DNA from: Robertmurraya massiliosenegalensis JC6
Lineage (GTDB): Bacteria; Bacillota; Bacilli; Bacillales; Cytobacillaceae
Reading direction: 5' to 3'
NCBI RefSeq assembly: GCF_000311725.1
Contig: NZ_HE978513.1
Location: 65,589-129,588 of the forward strand
DNA: 64,000 nt
In this document: piece after piece, positions 17,803 to 27,043 of the stretch
How the letters are laid out: each line of letters opens with the position of its first letter
How positions within the stretch are numbered: the first letter of the stretch is position 1
The notes under the pieces: model-generated
The model's database searches: none
What the model was told of the DNA's origin: nothing
Seen by the model: the letters and a program-made list of their open reading frames with translations, nothing else
Made by a program: the position numbers and the translations under genes

Positions 17803-18987
17803 TTATCCTGCGTATGAATGTAATCCAGCAATGACTAGATTTACCGCAATTAAGTTGAACATGATGATGGCAAAACCAATTACCGCTAACCAAGCTGATT
17901 TTTCACCATGCCAGCCTTTTGCCAGACGAAGATGCAAGAAGGCAGCATAGAACAACCATGTGATGAGTGCCCAAACTTCTTTCGGATCCCAACCCCAAAA
18001 GCGAGTCCAAGCAATCTGAGCCCAGATCATTGCAAATACTAGACCACCTAAAGTGAATACCGGAAAGCCAATCAATACAGAACGATAGCTAATTTCATCC
18101 ACTAAATCGAGTTTAATATTTTTCGTTAATGGCTGAAGGGCTGCACCAATCGTTTTTCTCAAAATAAGTCTAAGCACTATATAAAGGATTAAACCAGCTG
18201 CTAATGACCAAACCACTGTATTTAATTTCTTCGCATTAATAATGCCAGGTACTTGAATCCATGGCTCAAATGTTCCATCTTCAATCGCTTGCCACTCATT
18301 AGGCCCGATAACGGCCGGCATCGTATAATCCATTTGTGATTCTGCGCCATTTTTATCAATATAGCTGTAAGATGCTTGATAATCGGTAATAGCAAACGTA
18401 GAAGTAACGGCTATAAAACCAACAACTGATACGATCGAATACATAATCACTTCTAACCAGATTGTACTTTTACTTCGCTTTGTATGATCAATCGCTTTAA
18501 CTAAATAGATTAGTGCCGCACCAAAACTCACAGCAAGGATAGCTTCTCCAAGAGCAACTGTTGAAACGTGAACTTGTAACCAGTGACTCTGTAATGCTGG
18601 TATTAATGGAGAAATCTCTCTTGGGAACATGCTCGCATATGCAATAATCAAAAGAGCAATCGGTAAAACAAACATTCCTAAGATAGAGGTTTTATAAATA
18701 AAGTAGATTAAAATAAACGCAGCTACTAAACACATTCCGAAGAAAGTGGTGTATTCAAATAGATTACTTAATGGAGCATGTCCAGCAACGATCCATCTTG
18801 TAATGAAAAATCCAAGTTGGGCAAGAAAACCAATGATGGTAATGACAATCCCTATTTTTGCCCACTTTGCAAAGGATTTCGTTTCATCCAACCCTTTTTT
18901 CTGTCTGATTGCGCCTCCGAAAAAGGGAATTGCAACTAAGTATAAAATGAATGCTATTAATAGAAGGTTTGCACTTAAATTAGCCAA
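17803..18987 (-). CDS. resC: ResC, cytochrome c biogenesis (CcsA-type haem handler)
   Basis: A 394-residue membrane protein with about eight helices and the CcsA/ResC tryptophan-rich WWD-type motif [17 protein letters not shown] (about residues 333-349), which binds haem for delivery to apocytochrome c outside the membrane. Conserved flanking His residues appear in HVSTVALGE and [10 protein letters not shown]. It works with ResB as the system II cytochrome c synthase. It starts 30 bases after the resB stop and is part of resABC. Confidence 0.96.
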   Translation of the reverse strand: MANLSANLLLIAFILYLVAIPFFGGAIRQKKGLDETKSFAKWAKIGIVITIIGFLAQLGFFITRWIVAGHAPLSNLFEYTTFFGMCLVAAFILIYFIYKTSILGMFVLPIALLIIAYASMFPREISPLIPALQSHWLQVHVSTVALGEAILAVSFGAALIYLVKAIDHTKRSKSTIWLEVIMYSIVSVVGFIAVTSTFAITDYQASYSYIDKNGAESQMDYTMPAVIGPNEWQAIEDGTFEPWIQVPGIINAKKLNTVVWSLAAGLILYIVLRLILRKTIGAALQPLTKNIKLDLVDEISYRSVLIGFPVFTLGGLVFAMIWAQIAWTRFWGWDPKEVWALITWLFYAAFLHLRLAKGWHGEKSAWLAVIGFAIIMFNLIAVNLVIAGLHSYAG

Positions 18988-19017
18988 CCTAATTCCTCCT
19001 TACTTCGAGAATGATGA

Positions 19018-20676
19018 CTACTCATTCTCACGATCTTTTTTCAATTGGGAGTTTGCGTCTTCTTTTTCTTGTAGTTGATCTATTGGCTCATCTATCCCTG
19101 AACCTTCTAGAATTGTACTAATTTCTCGTTTTATTCCATACCAGTTTTTATTGGTATGAGCAGCCACCCAAATTTCATCGCCTTTTCTTCTCAACCAGAT
19201 TCTTCTATGGTTCCAATAAGAGCCTTGAGCAACCCCAACCATGAAGATAAAGCCACCTACAGCAAATAACCAAAGAGTTAGATCCTTGCGAACGGTTAAG
19301 CCCGTTACATCATTTGTTTCAATTCCTGAGAATCGAAGTTGGTATTCATTATCTCCAAAAGGTTCTAAGTTTTGCTGAATCGCTACAAAACTGATTTCAC
19401 CATCTGGCTTTTCAGGAGAGAACATTTTAAATACGAATGCTGGATTATTAGGAATCCGTGATTTCGTTGTCGGTTCTCCGCTATCGTTAAATTCAAAGTC
19501 TGGAAAATAACTCATTACTTCAACTGAGTACCCGTTGCCTAAATCAAAATTCTTCTGCGGTTCGTTCAAGTCAATTTCAAGACTGCCGAATTCTTCCTTA
19601 CTAACCTTATTTACAAGCGTAAATGACATCGTTGATAATTCACCAAGTCTATACTCTGTTTGGTAGAGAGCATACCCATCGAATTTTAAAGGTTGGTTTA
19701 CACGAATATTATGTTCTTTTATTTCTTCTAATTCTGCTTCTTCACCAGGGAGAGAATCATCTGCCTTCTTATAAAGGATGACATCAGATTGAAAGTTTTT
19801 CGGAACCATCCCTGCACTTTCAATTGCTTCACTAAAAGCTTCATTATCTTTTTCCTTATCATAAACCTCTAGCGTAAATTCTTTGTTTTCTAAGTAATAC
19901 TCCCCGTTCGTTTCAGGAATTACTTTTGTTTCTCCTTCTCTTAACCAGAGCATACTATCAATGTACATTCCTGGAACGAAACGAAGCATTCCACCTAAGA
20001 GGAAGATAATTAACCCACAGTGGTTCACATACGGACCCCATCTTGAAAAGCGTCCCTTTTCTGCGAGAATATTCCCGTCTTCTTCACGAATCTTATAACG
20101 TCTTAATTTTAAATTTTCTTTTACCTTTGCAAAAGACTCATCTACATTCTCAGAAGTAGAAACCGTAAACAAACGTTGACGCTTTAAAAAACTTTCATGA
20201 CGGGTAACCCTTTGTTTCTTTAAAGCTCTATAAAGTGGAACGGCTCTATCGATGCTGCAAATGACTAAAGAAACACCGATGGAAGCAATTAAGACTAAAT
20301 ACCACCAAGAGCTATATAAATTATGAAACCCAAGATCATAATAGAGTTTTCCTAACCAACCATACTGATCTTCATAATACTCAGCAGTAGTCATAATATT
20401 GGGAATATACATTTCCTGAGGAAAAATGGTTCCTACTGCAGATGCAATTAGTGTAATAACAATTAACCAAACACCGACTTTTACTGAAGAGAAAAAGTTC
20501 CAAATCTTATCGATCATCGTTTTGTTGTACGTTTGAGAGCGACGTGCACTCCCTTCATACCTCATATCGTGGAGCTTCCCCTGTGTTTTTTCTTCCATTA
20601 ATGTTATCCCACATGATTCACAAAGCACTGTACCATGTGGATTCACATGACCACATTCACACTTTACTTCCTTCAT
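19018..20676 (-). CDS. resB: ResB, cytochrome c biogenesis protein
   Basis: A 552-residue membrane protein of the CcsB/ResB family. The N-terminus holds a small zinc-ribbon-like Cys set (CECGH ... CESCG, residues 5-22). Three transmembrane helices follow in the first half, then a large extracytoplasmic domain (about 230-470) and a last helix (about 475-493). With ResC it forms the haem-ligation complex. Between resA (19 bases upstream) and resC. The Lys/Glu-rich C-terminal tail (EKEDANSQLKKDRENE) is charged and probably cytoplasmic. Confidence 0.95.
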   Translation of the reverse strand: MKEVKCECGHVNPHGTVLCESCGITLMEEKTQGKLHDMRYEGSARRSQTYNKTMIDKIWNFFSSVKVGVWLIVITLIASAVGTIFPQEMYIPNIMTTAEYYEDQYGWLGKLYYDLGFHNLYSSWWYLVLIASIGVSLVICSIDRAVPLYRALKKQRVTRHESFLKRQRLFTVSTSENVDESFAKVKENLKLRRYKIREEDGNILAEKGRFSRWGPYVNHCGLIIFLLGGMLRFVPGMYIDSMLWLREGETKVIPETNGEYYLENKEFTLEVYDKEKDNEAFSEAIESAGMVPKNFQSDVILYKKADDSLPGEEAELEEIKEHNIRVNQPLKFDGYALYQTEYRLGELSTMSFTLVNKVSKEEFGSLEIDLNEPQKNFDLGNGYSVEVMSYFPDFEFNDSGEPTTKSRIPNNPAFVFKMFSPEKPDGEISFVAIQQNLEPFGDNEYQLRFSGIETNDVTGLTVRKDLTLWLFAVGGFIFMVGVAQGSYWNHRRIWLRRKGDEIWVAAHTNKNWYGIKREISTILEGSGIDEPIDQLQEKEDANSQLKKDRENE

Positions 20677-20695
20677 TATAAAAACTCCTCGTACC

Positions 20696-21223
20696 CTATG
20701 GTTTTATCTCTTTTATCATGTCTATCACGACTTGTTCATTAATGATTTCACCCTCATGGATGTTCACGACGTTTCCATCTGGAGCAATAAGGAACGTGAT
20801 TGGCAGATTGCCAATTCCATAAACCGTTTGTACTTCTTGATTTTTATCTTTTAAAATCGGAAATGTTAAATCGTGCTTTTTAATAAACTCATTGATTACT
20901 ACATTCGATTCACCAATGTTCACAGCTAAAACTTGAATGCCATCGTCCTTGTTCTCTTGATATTGTTTATCCATATAAGGCATTTCTCTTTCACATGGCT
21001 TACACCATGTTGCCCAAAAGTTTAAAAGAACTCCTTGACCTTCATATTCGGATAAGCGATGTTGTTCACCGTTCATATCAGTCAGAACGAAATCTGGTGC
21101 TTTTTTCCCTTCAGCTACTTTATGAATTTCATCCTTCGTAAAATTAGCGTAAAGAGTATAGACGACAGCAGCTGCTAAAACTAGTAATATCACGGTTCTT
21201 ATGACTAAACGCTGCTTTTTCAT
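20696..21223 (-). CDS. resA: ResA, membrane-anchored thiol-disulfide oxidoreductase
   Basis: A 175-residue thioredoxin-fold protein with one N-terminal membrane anchor (about residues 7-26) and the active site WATWCKPCEREMP (CxxC, about residues 74-77). The Glu after the second Cys, specific for ResA, is present. It reduces the haem-binding Cys pair of apocytochrome c outside the cell. The ATG at 21221-21223 has GGAGGGG upstream; a longer frame would hide the anchor. First gene of resABC. Confidence 0.96.
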   Translation of the reverse strand: MKKQRLVIRTVILLVLAAAVVYTLYANFTKDEIHKVAEGKKAPDFVLTDMNGEQHRLSEYEGQGVLLNFWATWCKPCEREMPYMDKQYQENKDDGIQVLAVNIGESNVVINEFIKKHDLTFPILKDKNQEVQTVYGIGNLPITFLIAPDGNVVNIHEGEIINEQVVIDMIKEIKP

Positions 21224-21395
21224 ATGTATTCTCCCCTCCGAATTGCAAGTAAAATGAACACAAGTTGAAATAATTATAACATTTTTCAACATATAGACAT
21301 TGTTATCTGTGTGAATATGTGTGACACTTCTATGACTTTTTCCATATATTTAGTGAATTAATTCACATCTTAGATCCGATATCAAGACCTACTTT

Positions 21396-22127
21396 TTAAG
21401 TAGCTGTAGCTAATGCACGAAGTTGTTTTACCTCATGAGGGGTTAACTCTCTCATGTCTCCCACACCTAATCCTTGTAATGTCAAAAATCCGTACCTTTC
21501 TCGTTTTAACTTCATCACCGGATGGCCAATCGCTTCGAACATTCTTCTTACTTGACGGTTTTTCCCTTCATGAATCGTTAACTCGATGATCGATGTTTGT
21601 TTTTTCTTATCAATACTTATAACTTTTGCTTTCGCTGGAGCTGTTTTTCCATCTTCCAGTCGAATACCCTTTTCAAGACTTCTGACCTTCTCCCTAGAGG
21701 GAATCCCTTTAATCTTTGCCACATAGACTTTCTCAATCTCATTTTTAGGATGCATAAGTAGATTGGCAAATTCTCCATCATTCGTTAACAAAAGAACACC
21801 TGTCGTATCATAGTCTAGTCGTCCTACAGGATATACTCGTTGTTTAATCTCTGGTAAAAAATCGGTTACTACTTTTCGATCTTTGTCGTCTTTTACACTG
21901 GAGATCACGCCTCTTGGTTTATAAAATAGGAAATAAACCGGTTCCTCTCTCTCAACTGGAATACCATTTACTTCTACCTTATCTGCTGATGTTACTTTAA
22001 TTCCTAATTCCTTCACGACTTTTCCATTTACCTTTACTTGGCCATCTATAATGAGCTGTTCTGCTTTTCTTCTTGAAGCAAAACCAGCGTGGGCAATTAC
22101 TTTTTGCAATCTTTCCATTTCTGCCAC
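21396..22127 (-). CDS. rluB: RluB-type 23S rRNA pseudouridine synthase
   Basis: A 243-residue enzyme with an N-terminal S4 RNA-binding domain (about residues 5-60: LQKVIAHAGFASRRKAEQLI) and the RsuA/RluB synthase domain. The catalytic Asp is in GRLDYDTTGVLLLTNDG (about residue 103). It converts a uridine near position 2605 (E. coli numbering) of 23S rRNA to pseudouridine; the exact site is assumed from the family. It lies alone between spmB and resA, as in B. subtilis (ypuL). Confidence 0.95.
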   Translation of the reverse strand: MAEMERLQKVIAHAGFASRRKAEQLIIDGQVKVNGKVVKELGIKVTSADKVEVNGIPVEREEPVYFLFYKPRGVISSVKDDKDRKVVTDFLPEIKQRVYPVGRLDYDTTGVLLLTNDGEFANLLMHPKNEIEKVYVAKIKGIPSREKVRSLEKGIRLEDGKTAPAKAKVISIDKKKQTSIIELTIHEGKNRQVRRMFEAIGHPVMKLKRERYGFLTLQGLGVGDMRELTPHEVKQLRALATAT

Positions 22128-22233
22128 CTCAGTTAGTTGTTTCTTTCTTTTATACTTCCTACTGAATTATGACATAAGTCACGTCATTTTCAAAGTAAAC
22201 CTTATTGATATCTATATTAACTCTTTTTAGAAA

Positions 22234-22268
22234 ACAAAAAAAAGATACCATTTTTAACAGGTATCTTC
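22234..22268 (-). terminator. Terminator of dacB-spmA-spmB
   Basis: Minus strand AAGATACC and GGTATCTT arms, loop, then eight T residues, just after the spmB stop. Confidence 0.9.
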
Positions 22269-22276
22269 AGAACATA

Positions 22277-22807
22277 TCAACCAAATACAAGTGTGACGAC
22301 GATGACTGCTGCAACGATCCCTACAAGGTCTGCTAATAAACCGACTTTTAAAGCGTCACCCATTTTCTTGATTCCTACTGCGCCGAAATAGACGGTTAAC
22401 ACGTAAAATGTCGTGTCTGTACTTCCTTGAATCGTCGCGGCGAGACGACCAATGAATGAATCTGGTCCATGTGTTGCCATGATATCACTTGTCATCCCAA
22501 GAGCTGCTGTTCCTGAGATTGGGCGAATGATTGCAAGTGGCGCAATGTCGGCTGGAATTCCTAAAGCTTCAAGTCCGGGACGAATGAAGCCCATAAGAAA
22601 ATCAAGGGCACCAGACGCTCGAAAAACGGAAATGGCTACTAGCATCCCGACTAAAAAAGGTATAATCGAGACCGCAATTTGGATCCCTTCCTTTCCTCCT
22701 TCTACGAAACTCTCGTAGGTAGGAACACGTTTAAATGTGCCGTACATTAAAATAAAGGCTATTAAAACGGGAATAAACCATAATGAAATTAAAGACACAA
22801 TGCCCAT
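22277..22807 (-). CDS. spmB: Spore maturation protein SpmB
   Basis: A 176-residue polytopic membrane protein with a nucleoside-recognition (Gate) domain (about residues 45-150; PFLVGMLVAISVFRASGALD). SpmB and SpmA are needed for spore core dehydration; the transported compound is unknown. It follows spmA by 7 bases and is the last gene of the dacB-spmA-spmB operon. Family membership is clear from sequence and context. Confidence 0.95.
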   Translation of the reverse strand: MGIVSLISLWFIPVLIAFILMYGTFKRVPTYESFVEGGKEGIQIAVSIIPFLVGMLVAISVFRASGALDFLMGFIRPGLEALGIPADIAPLAIIRPISGTAALGMTSDIMATHGPDSFIGRLAATIQGSTDTTFYVLTVYFGAVGIKKMGDALKVGLLADLVGIVAAVIVVTLVFG

Positions 22808-22814
22808 ATATCAT

Positions 22815-23402
22815 TCATCCTTTACGACTTCTTCGATAGTAAAAGAACCGGTCAATCAATATCGCTCCTATCGTTGAGCATAGGGTCGCAATCAAGGTTG
22901 TCCCGACAATATCAGTAGGATTTGCCGAATTATAATTCATGCGGATGGCAATCACTGTTGTAGGGATTAAGGTAAGACTAGATGTATTGATTGCCAGAAA
23001 TGTAATCATAGAGCGACTTGCCTCAGTGGACCCTCCGTTTAGCTGACGCATTTCTTCCATTGCTTTAATTCCTAAAGGAGTTGCCGCATTTCCCAACCCA
23101 AACATATTCGCCATCATATTTGAAAGAATATATCCCATCGCAGGGTGTTCATTTGGTATCTCTGGGAATAATCTTTTTACGAGTGGACGAAAGAGTTTAG
23201 CCAAAATTTTTAGTAGTCCTGCATCCTCAGCAATTCTCATCATCCCTAACCAAAATACGAGAATGCTAATTAACCCGATACATAAGGTGACCGCTTCCTT
23301 TGCCCCAGAAAAAACAGCCTCATTAACTTCGCTCATCGTGCCATTAATAATAGCGAAAACGACACCAAATACGGTCATAAATACCCAAATTAAATTAACC
23401 AT
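22815..23402 (-). CDS. spmA: Spore maturation protein SpmA
   Basis: A 195-residue membrane protein with a Gate domain (about residues 40-150), including the NMMANMFGLGNAATPLGIKA segment conserved in SpmA. It acts with SpmB in core dehydration and is probably part of the same membrane complex. Its start overlaps the dacB stop by 8 bases, so expression is coupled to DacB, the cortex carboxypeptidase. Sigma-E expression is expected from B. subtilis. Confidence 0.95.
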   Translation of the reverse strand: MVNLIWVFMTVFGVVFAIINGTMSEVNEAVFSGAKEAVTLCIGLISILVFWLGMMRIAEDAGLLKILAKLFRPLVKRLFPEIPNEHPAMGYILSNMMANMFGLGNAATPLGIKAMEEMRQLNGGSTEASRSMITFLAINTSSLTLIPTTVIAIRMNYNSANPTDIVGTTLIATLCSTIGAILIDRFFYYRRSRKG

Positions 23403-24543
23403 TTCGATTCACGCCCATCATCGCCGTAAAAAGACTTTTGAATCGTTCAAAAAATGAGGGTGGTTCCTCTTCAGCAACCTTGTAATAAATTGGTAGTTCT
23501 TTAATGGGCTTATTCTCGAAACGAATAACGGCCTTTCCTACGACAGATGGAATATTCCTCATTTCATCCCAATCATTTTTTGGTTTTTCCAGTTTCATTT
23601 CCACTTGGAATTTTTCTTTTTCATCTGTGGTCACCGGAAAACTGTAGCCATGCTCCAAATACACTTTCTGTTTATAAAAGTCATCATCCACTTCTTTAAT
23701 GATTCCATCTTCGATGACTTGAACCATGTCATAATTTTTAAACGCCATCTCAAACATGCTAATATGGTCATTCCAATCATCTGGCCCATTCAACGTGACA
23801 GCAATTAAGCTCATATCGTCTTTCATAGCCGTACTTACTAATGTTCTCTTTGCTAGTTTAGTATAGCCCGTTTTTCCTCCAGTGGAGTGGTCGTAAAGGC
23901 CCGTTAGCAATCGATTTTTATTTCGCCATACTCTTTCCCATTTTTCAGTAGGATTTGGTGCACGATGGACCTCTGTTCCTGCAATTTTTCTGTATGTATC
24001 ATTTTCCATGGCGTAACGTGTTAATATCGCCATATCATAGGCCGTTGAATAATGTTCATTTGAATCGTCTAATCCGTGTGGATTGGCAAAATGCGAATTT
24101 GCCATCCCAATCTCCTTTGCCTTTTCATTCATTAGAAAAACAAAACCTTCTAGACTTCCTCCTACATGTTCGGCTATAGCAACAGCTGCGTCATTTCCGG
24201 ATCTAAGCATTAAACCATATACTAAATCTTCCAGCTTTACCTTTTCATTTTTTTTCAAATACAAAGACGATCCTTCTGTCCCCTCTGCTCGCTCACTAAT
24301 CGTAACCATTTCATTAAGTTTACCTGACTCAACTGCTAAAATGGCGGTCATAATCTTTGTAATACTAGCGATTCTTCGTTTTTCATGGGCATCTTTTTCG
24401 AATAAGACCCTCCCAGATTCCTGTTCCATTAAGATCGCATTTCTGGCACTAACCGAAACAGAAGCTTCAATCTTCTGAGGAATATTCGTTAGCAATAGCG
24501 ATAAAATCAATGTCATTATTATGAGCTTCCACTTCATGTTCAT
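23395..24543 (-). CDS. dacB: DacB, sporulation D-alanyl-D-alanine carboxypeptidase (PBP5*)
   Basis: A 382-residue exported enzyme: signal peptide (about residues 1-27), S11 peptidase domain with SITKIM (Ser of SxxK at about residue 60), SGN (SGNDAAV, about 115) and KTG (GGKTGYTK, about 218), then a C-terminal beta domain and an amphipathic tail. It trims the terminal D-Ala of cortex peptidoglycan and so sets cross-linking. GCGAGG lies before the ATG. The three-gene operon dacB-spmA-spmB is classical. Confidence 0.95.
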   Translation of the reverse strand: MNMKWKLIIMTLILSLLLTNIPQKIEASVSVSARNAILMEQESGRVLFEKDAHEKRRIASITKIMTAILAVESGKLNEMVTISERAEGTEGSSLYLKKNEKVKLEDLVYGLMLRSGNDAAVAIAEHVGGSLEGFVFLMNEKAKEIGMANSHFANPHGLDDSNEHYSTAYDMAILTRYAMENDTYRKIAGTEVHRAPNPTEKWERVWRNKNRLLTGLYDHSTGGKTGYTKLAKRTLVSTAMKDDMSLIAVTLNGPDDWNDHISMFEMAFKNYDMVQVIEDGIIKEVDDDFYKQKVYLEHGYSFPVTTDEKEKFQVEMKLEKPKNDWDEMRNIPSVVGKAVIRFENKPIKELPIYYKVAEEEPPSFFERFKSLFTAMMGVNRNG

Positions 24544-24574
24544 TATGCATAACCTCGCACTATTTGTTTGTACA

Positions 24575-24602
24575 AGTTTATGCGGGACAAGGTGTGATAT
24601 GA
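24575..24602 (-). promoter_or_regulatory. Candidate sigma-E promoter of dacB-spmA-spmB
   Basis: Minus strand TCATATC, 13 bases, CATAAACT resembles a sigma-E promoter, 32 bases before the dacB ATG. Sigma-E control of this operon is known in B. subtilis. Confidence 0.55.
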
Positions 24603-24630
24603 CTAAAAACTAAAAGTGAGTGAAAATTTG

Positions 24631-24659
24631 AAGGCTCTACTCAACAAAAGAAGAGCCTT
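24631..24659. terminator. Hairpin after the SOD gene
   Basis: AAGGCTCT and AGAGCCTT arms around a 13-base loop, 15 bases beyond the SOD stop; the T tail on the minus strand is weak. Confidence 0.6.
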
Positions 24660-24674
24660 CCATGCTTTAATTGA

Positions 24675-25571
24675 TTAAAATGGTTTCCACACTAATGGTT
24701 TGGCTTTCAAAAATCTCTGTTCAACATCGTTCCAATTGACGATTTCCCACCAATTATTGACATAGTCAGCACGTTCGTTTTTATATTGCAAATAATAAGC
24801 ATGCTCCCAAACATCTAGCACCAACAAAGGAATTGTATCCCACTGGGTTAACAACATATGACGCTCTGATTGAAGAATTTCAAGATGTCTCGCTCTCGGT
24901 GACCATACGAGAATGGCCCAACCGACTCCTTCAACCGCATTTGCTGCTTCAGTAAAATGGTTTTTAAAAGAGTCGAAGCTGCCAAAATATTTTTCTATTT
25001 CTTTAAGCAATTTACCTGAGGGCTTCCCACCACCATTTGGACTCATATTATTCCAAAAAATCGTGTGTAAATAATGACCTGATCCGTGAAAAGCTAGCTC
25101 TCTAGACCAATGCTTAACAAGGGAAAAGTCTCCCTTTCTTCGTGCTTCATCCAGCTTATTCTCTGCTTTATTCAGTCCATCCACATAGGATTGATGATGT
25201 TTGGTATGGTGGAGTCTCATAATTTCTTCCGAGATAGCAGGCTCAAGTGCGTCATAAGCGTAGGGAAGTGGCGGTAATTGATGTTTTCCGATTTCTACAA
25301 AAGGTTCTTTCATATAGATAGAACCAAGTGTTTGACGTTTGATAAAGTAATCTTCCATGTCGTCATGAAGTTCCTCTACCTTCGATTGAAGTGTGATTAA
25401 TTGCTCACTCGTTAGTTGACCTGGCTGCTGAATGTAATCCATTATTTCTGTTAGTCCATCAAGTTTTGTCCACATTTCATCATCTCGCTCAATTTGCTCC
25501 GATTGTAAAAAATGCTTCATTTCCTCATTCCATTCCATGACCTCTTTTAGATACTCTTCAAATCTCCCCAT
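24675..25571 (-). CDS. sodF: Fe/Mn superoxide dismutase with N-terminal extension (SodF-like)
   Basis: A 298-residue protein. Residues 1-95 form a helical, Glu-rich extension; residues about 98-298 are a full Fe/Mn SOD. The four metal ligands are present: His in LHHTKHHQSYV, His in HGSGHYLHTIFW, and Asp and His in DVWEHAYYLQY. It should convert superoxide to peroxide; metal preference cannot be told. B. subtilis SodF also has an N-terminal extension. GAGGGTG lies before the ATG. The gene sits between ypuI and dacB, where B. subtilis has none as far as I recall. No signal peptide is visible. Confidence 0.88.
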   Translation of the reverse strand: MGRFEEYLKEVMEWNEEMKHFLQSEQIERDDEMWTKLDGLTEIMDYIQQPGQLTSEQLITLQSKVEELHDDMEDYFIKRQTLGSIYMKEPFVEIGKHQLPPLPYAYDALEPAISEEIMRLHHTKHHQSYVDGLNKAENKLDEARRKGDFSLVKHWSRELAFHGSGHYLHTIFWNNMSPNGGGKPSGKLLKEIEKYFGSFDSFKNHFTEAANAVEGVGWAILVWSPRARHLEILQSERHMLLTQWDTIPLLVLDVWEHAYYLQYKNERADYVNNWWEIVNWNDVEQRFLKAKPLVWKPF

Positions 25572-25620
25572 TATTCACCCTCATTTCTTTCGCTGTTTTC
25601 GGATAGATTGTGGTTATTTG

Positions 25621-25704
25621 TAAAAACCTAGAAACCGGTTTTTACCCTTATATCACGGTTATGGCTAAACATATAGGGTGCGACGGCACATTTCGCTCCC
25701 TATC
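25621..25704. other. Two hairpins in the sod-ypuI gap
   Basis: TAAAAACC/GGTTTTTA (25621-25644) and ATAGGGTGCGA/TCGCTCCCTAT (25674-25704, one mismatch) stand in a 270-base stretch with no supported gene. Neither has a T run. They could be structure in the sod 5' leader or a small RNA; nothing identifies them. Confidence 0.4.
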
Positions 25705-25837
25705 AGGCATCTTGTTTCTTATTGCTTTTCAAAAGCAACCACGTTTACGAAAAAAGCCTTTCTTAAAAAAATGCAACCCACTGATTTTCTTTCATATCGT
25801 ATGATTAGGCGAATTTTTGTGTGAATCAATGAAACTG

Positions 25838-25867
25838 AAAAAACCCTATTCCATTCAGAATAGGGTT
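25838..25867 (-). terminator. Terminator of ypuI
   Basis: Minus strand AACCCTATTC and GAATAGGGTT arms around a 5-base loop, then six T. Confidence 0.92.
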
Positions 25868-25887
25868 GGTTATTATGCGATCATGAT

Positions 25888-26376
25888 TTATTTAGATTGA
25901 ATCATTTTGGTACGATAATCAGTTTCGTAATATTCGAGTTCTTCTCGAATGTTTTGGAAGCTTCCTTCTAATCCTTTTAATAGATTAACGACACTTGTCG
26001 GAACTTTTTCTTGAAACTTAATCGAATTACGGCCCGTGTAGGCTGCACGACTGTCTTCAAACCATGCATCACTTTTCGGTTGGAAAAATTCTTCTACACA
26101 TTGATGATAAATACGATAAAGTGTTTTTTCTGCTGCCCCTTTTGGAAAGGTATCCGTTTGTAGTATGACGACACAAGCTTCTAAGCCCTCTTCACAATAA
26201 ACCAATAGCTTACGAACATTAGACAAGACCATTTTGTAGTAAGCTTCATTTCCTTGCTCCTCTTCCATAAGAGAAGACAATGTTGTTTGATTAAGATAAT
26301 CCTCGAGCGTATTAACAGTCGTTACTAGAAAATTCCTGACATCCTCAAGTTGCGATTTGACCATTGTATTTGCCAA
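25888..26376 (-). CDS. ypuI: YpuI family protein
   Basis: About 162 residues, helical and soluble, without recognised catalytic motifs; it matches the YpuI family (unknown function) by position next to scpAB and by size. The start is uncertain. The frame is open to 26454, but the only good ribosome site (AGGGGTG) serves a TTG at 26374-26376; an ATG lies 12 bases further in. It follows the unrecognised gene at 26473-26892 closely, so the two probably form one transcript. Confidence 0.65.
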   Translation of the reverse strand: MANTMVKSQLEDVRNFLVTTVNTLEDYLNQTTLSSLMEEEQGNEAYYKMVLSNVRKLLVYCEEGLEACVVILQTDTFPKGAAEKTLYRIYHQCVEEFFQPKSDAWFEDSRAAYTGRNSIKFQEKVPTSVVNLLKGLEGSFQNIREELEYYETDYRTKMIQSK

Positions 26377-26472
26377 TTCATACACCCCTATGAATATATT
26401 AGAAAGACGAGTTTTTTCGTAAGAATGAAACCTTTTGAAAAAAAGTGATTCCATCCGTTATTGCCAATCTGC

Positions 26473-26892
26473 TTATTGCGGTTGTTCGATAAACTCCATT
26501 GAAGAACGAAGCTCAAATCCTTGCCCTTTTGCTAATGATTCAAAAATAGATTCCAATTTTCTAAAATCCAGATCTTTAAAGAGCGATGAGAATTCAACCT
26601 TTGTATTAATGTAAACACGCTTACGAGTACGAAATTCTGGATTCTGAATAAGACACGCTAGCGCAACGATATCCTTAAAATCAACTGACCTTTTATCGGC
26701 TTGATAAATTGGTTCTTCTTGATAAGGGGTAAATTCAGAAAAAAACTCGTCAAAATACCGTAAATATAAAACTTGAAACGTCTTTTCGATTCCCTCATCT
26801 TTAAAGATAACTTCACTTTTATTAAAGAAATCCTCAGAAGTATTTGATTTCGTTTTTTCTAATTCATACCCTTTACAATCGGTAATAAACAT
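26473..26892 (-). CDS. Conserved-looking protein of unknown function
   Basis: I do not recognise this 139-residue protein. It is soluble and acidic, with no membrane helix, no Cys cluster and no nucleotide motif. The middle (about residues 38-75) is aromatic-rich (YLRYFDEFFSEFTPYQ). AAGGATG precedes the ATG with good spacing, and codon use looks like that of its neighbours. It lies between scpB and ypuI, on their strand, with 151 bases to scpB and about 100 to the likely ypuI start. Co-transcription with ypuI is likely. Confidence 0.75.
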   Translation of the reverse strand: MFITDCKGYELEKTKSNTSEDFFNKSEVIFKDEGIEKTFQVLYLRYFDEFFSEFTPYQEEPIYQADKRSVDFKDIVALACLIQNPEFRTRKRVYINTKVEFSSLFKDLDFRKLESIFESLAKGQGFELRSSMEFIEQPQ

Positions 26893-27043
26893 AAAATCAT
26901 CCTTTGTTCTATAAGATTTAATCCTGCATGATGATTGTGTTCATTATTTAGCTGTTTATCCCGTGATTTATCGTCTAATCGTTGTCACAGCAAGTTAATG
27001 TTACTCTTATTCTACCATATTCTCATAATTCTGTGTCAGAAAA

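Noticed and set aside
25610..25804. 64-codon plus-strand open frame in the sod-ypuI gap
   Set aside because: No ribosome site, no domain, and it runs through two hairpins.
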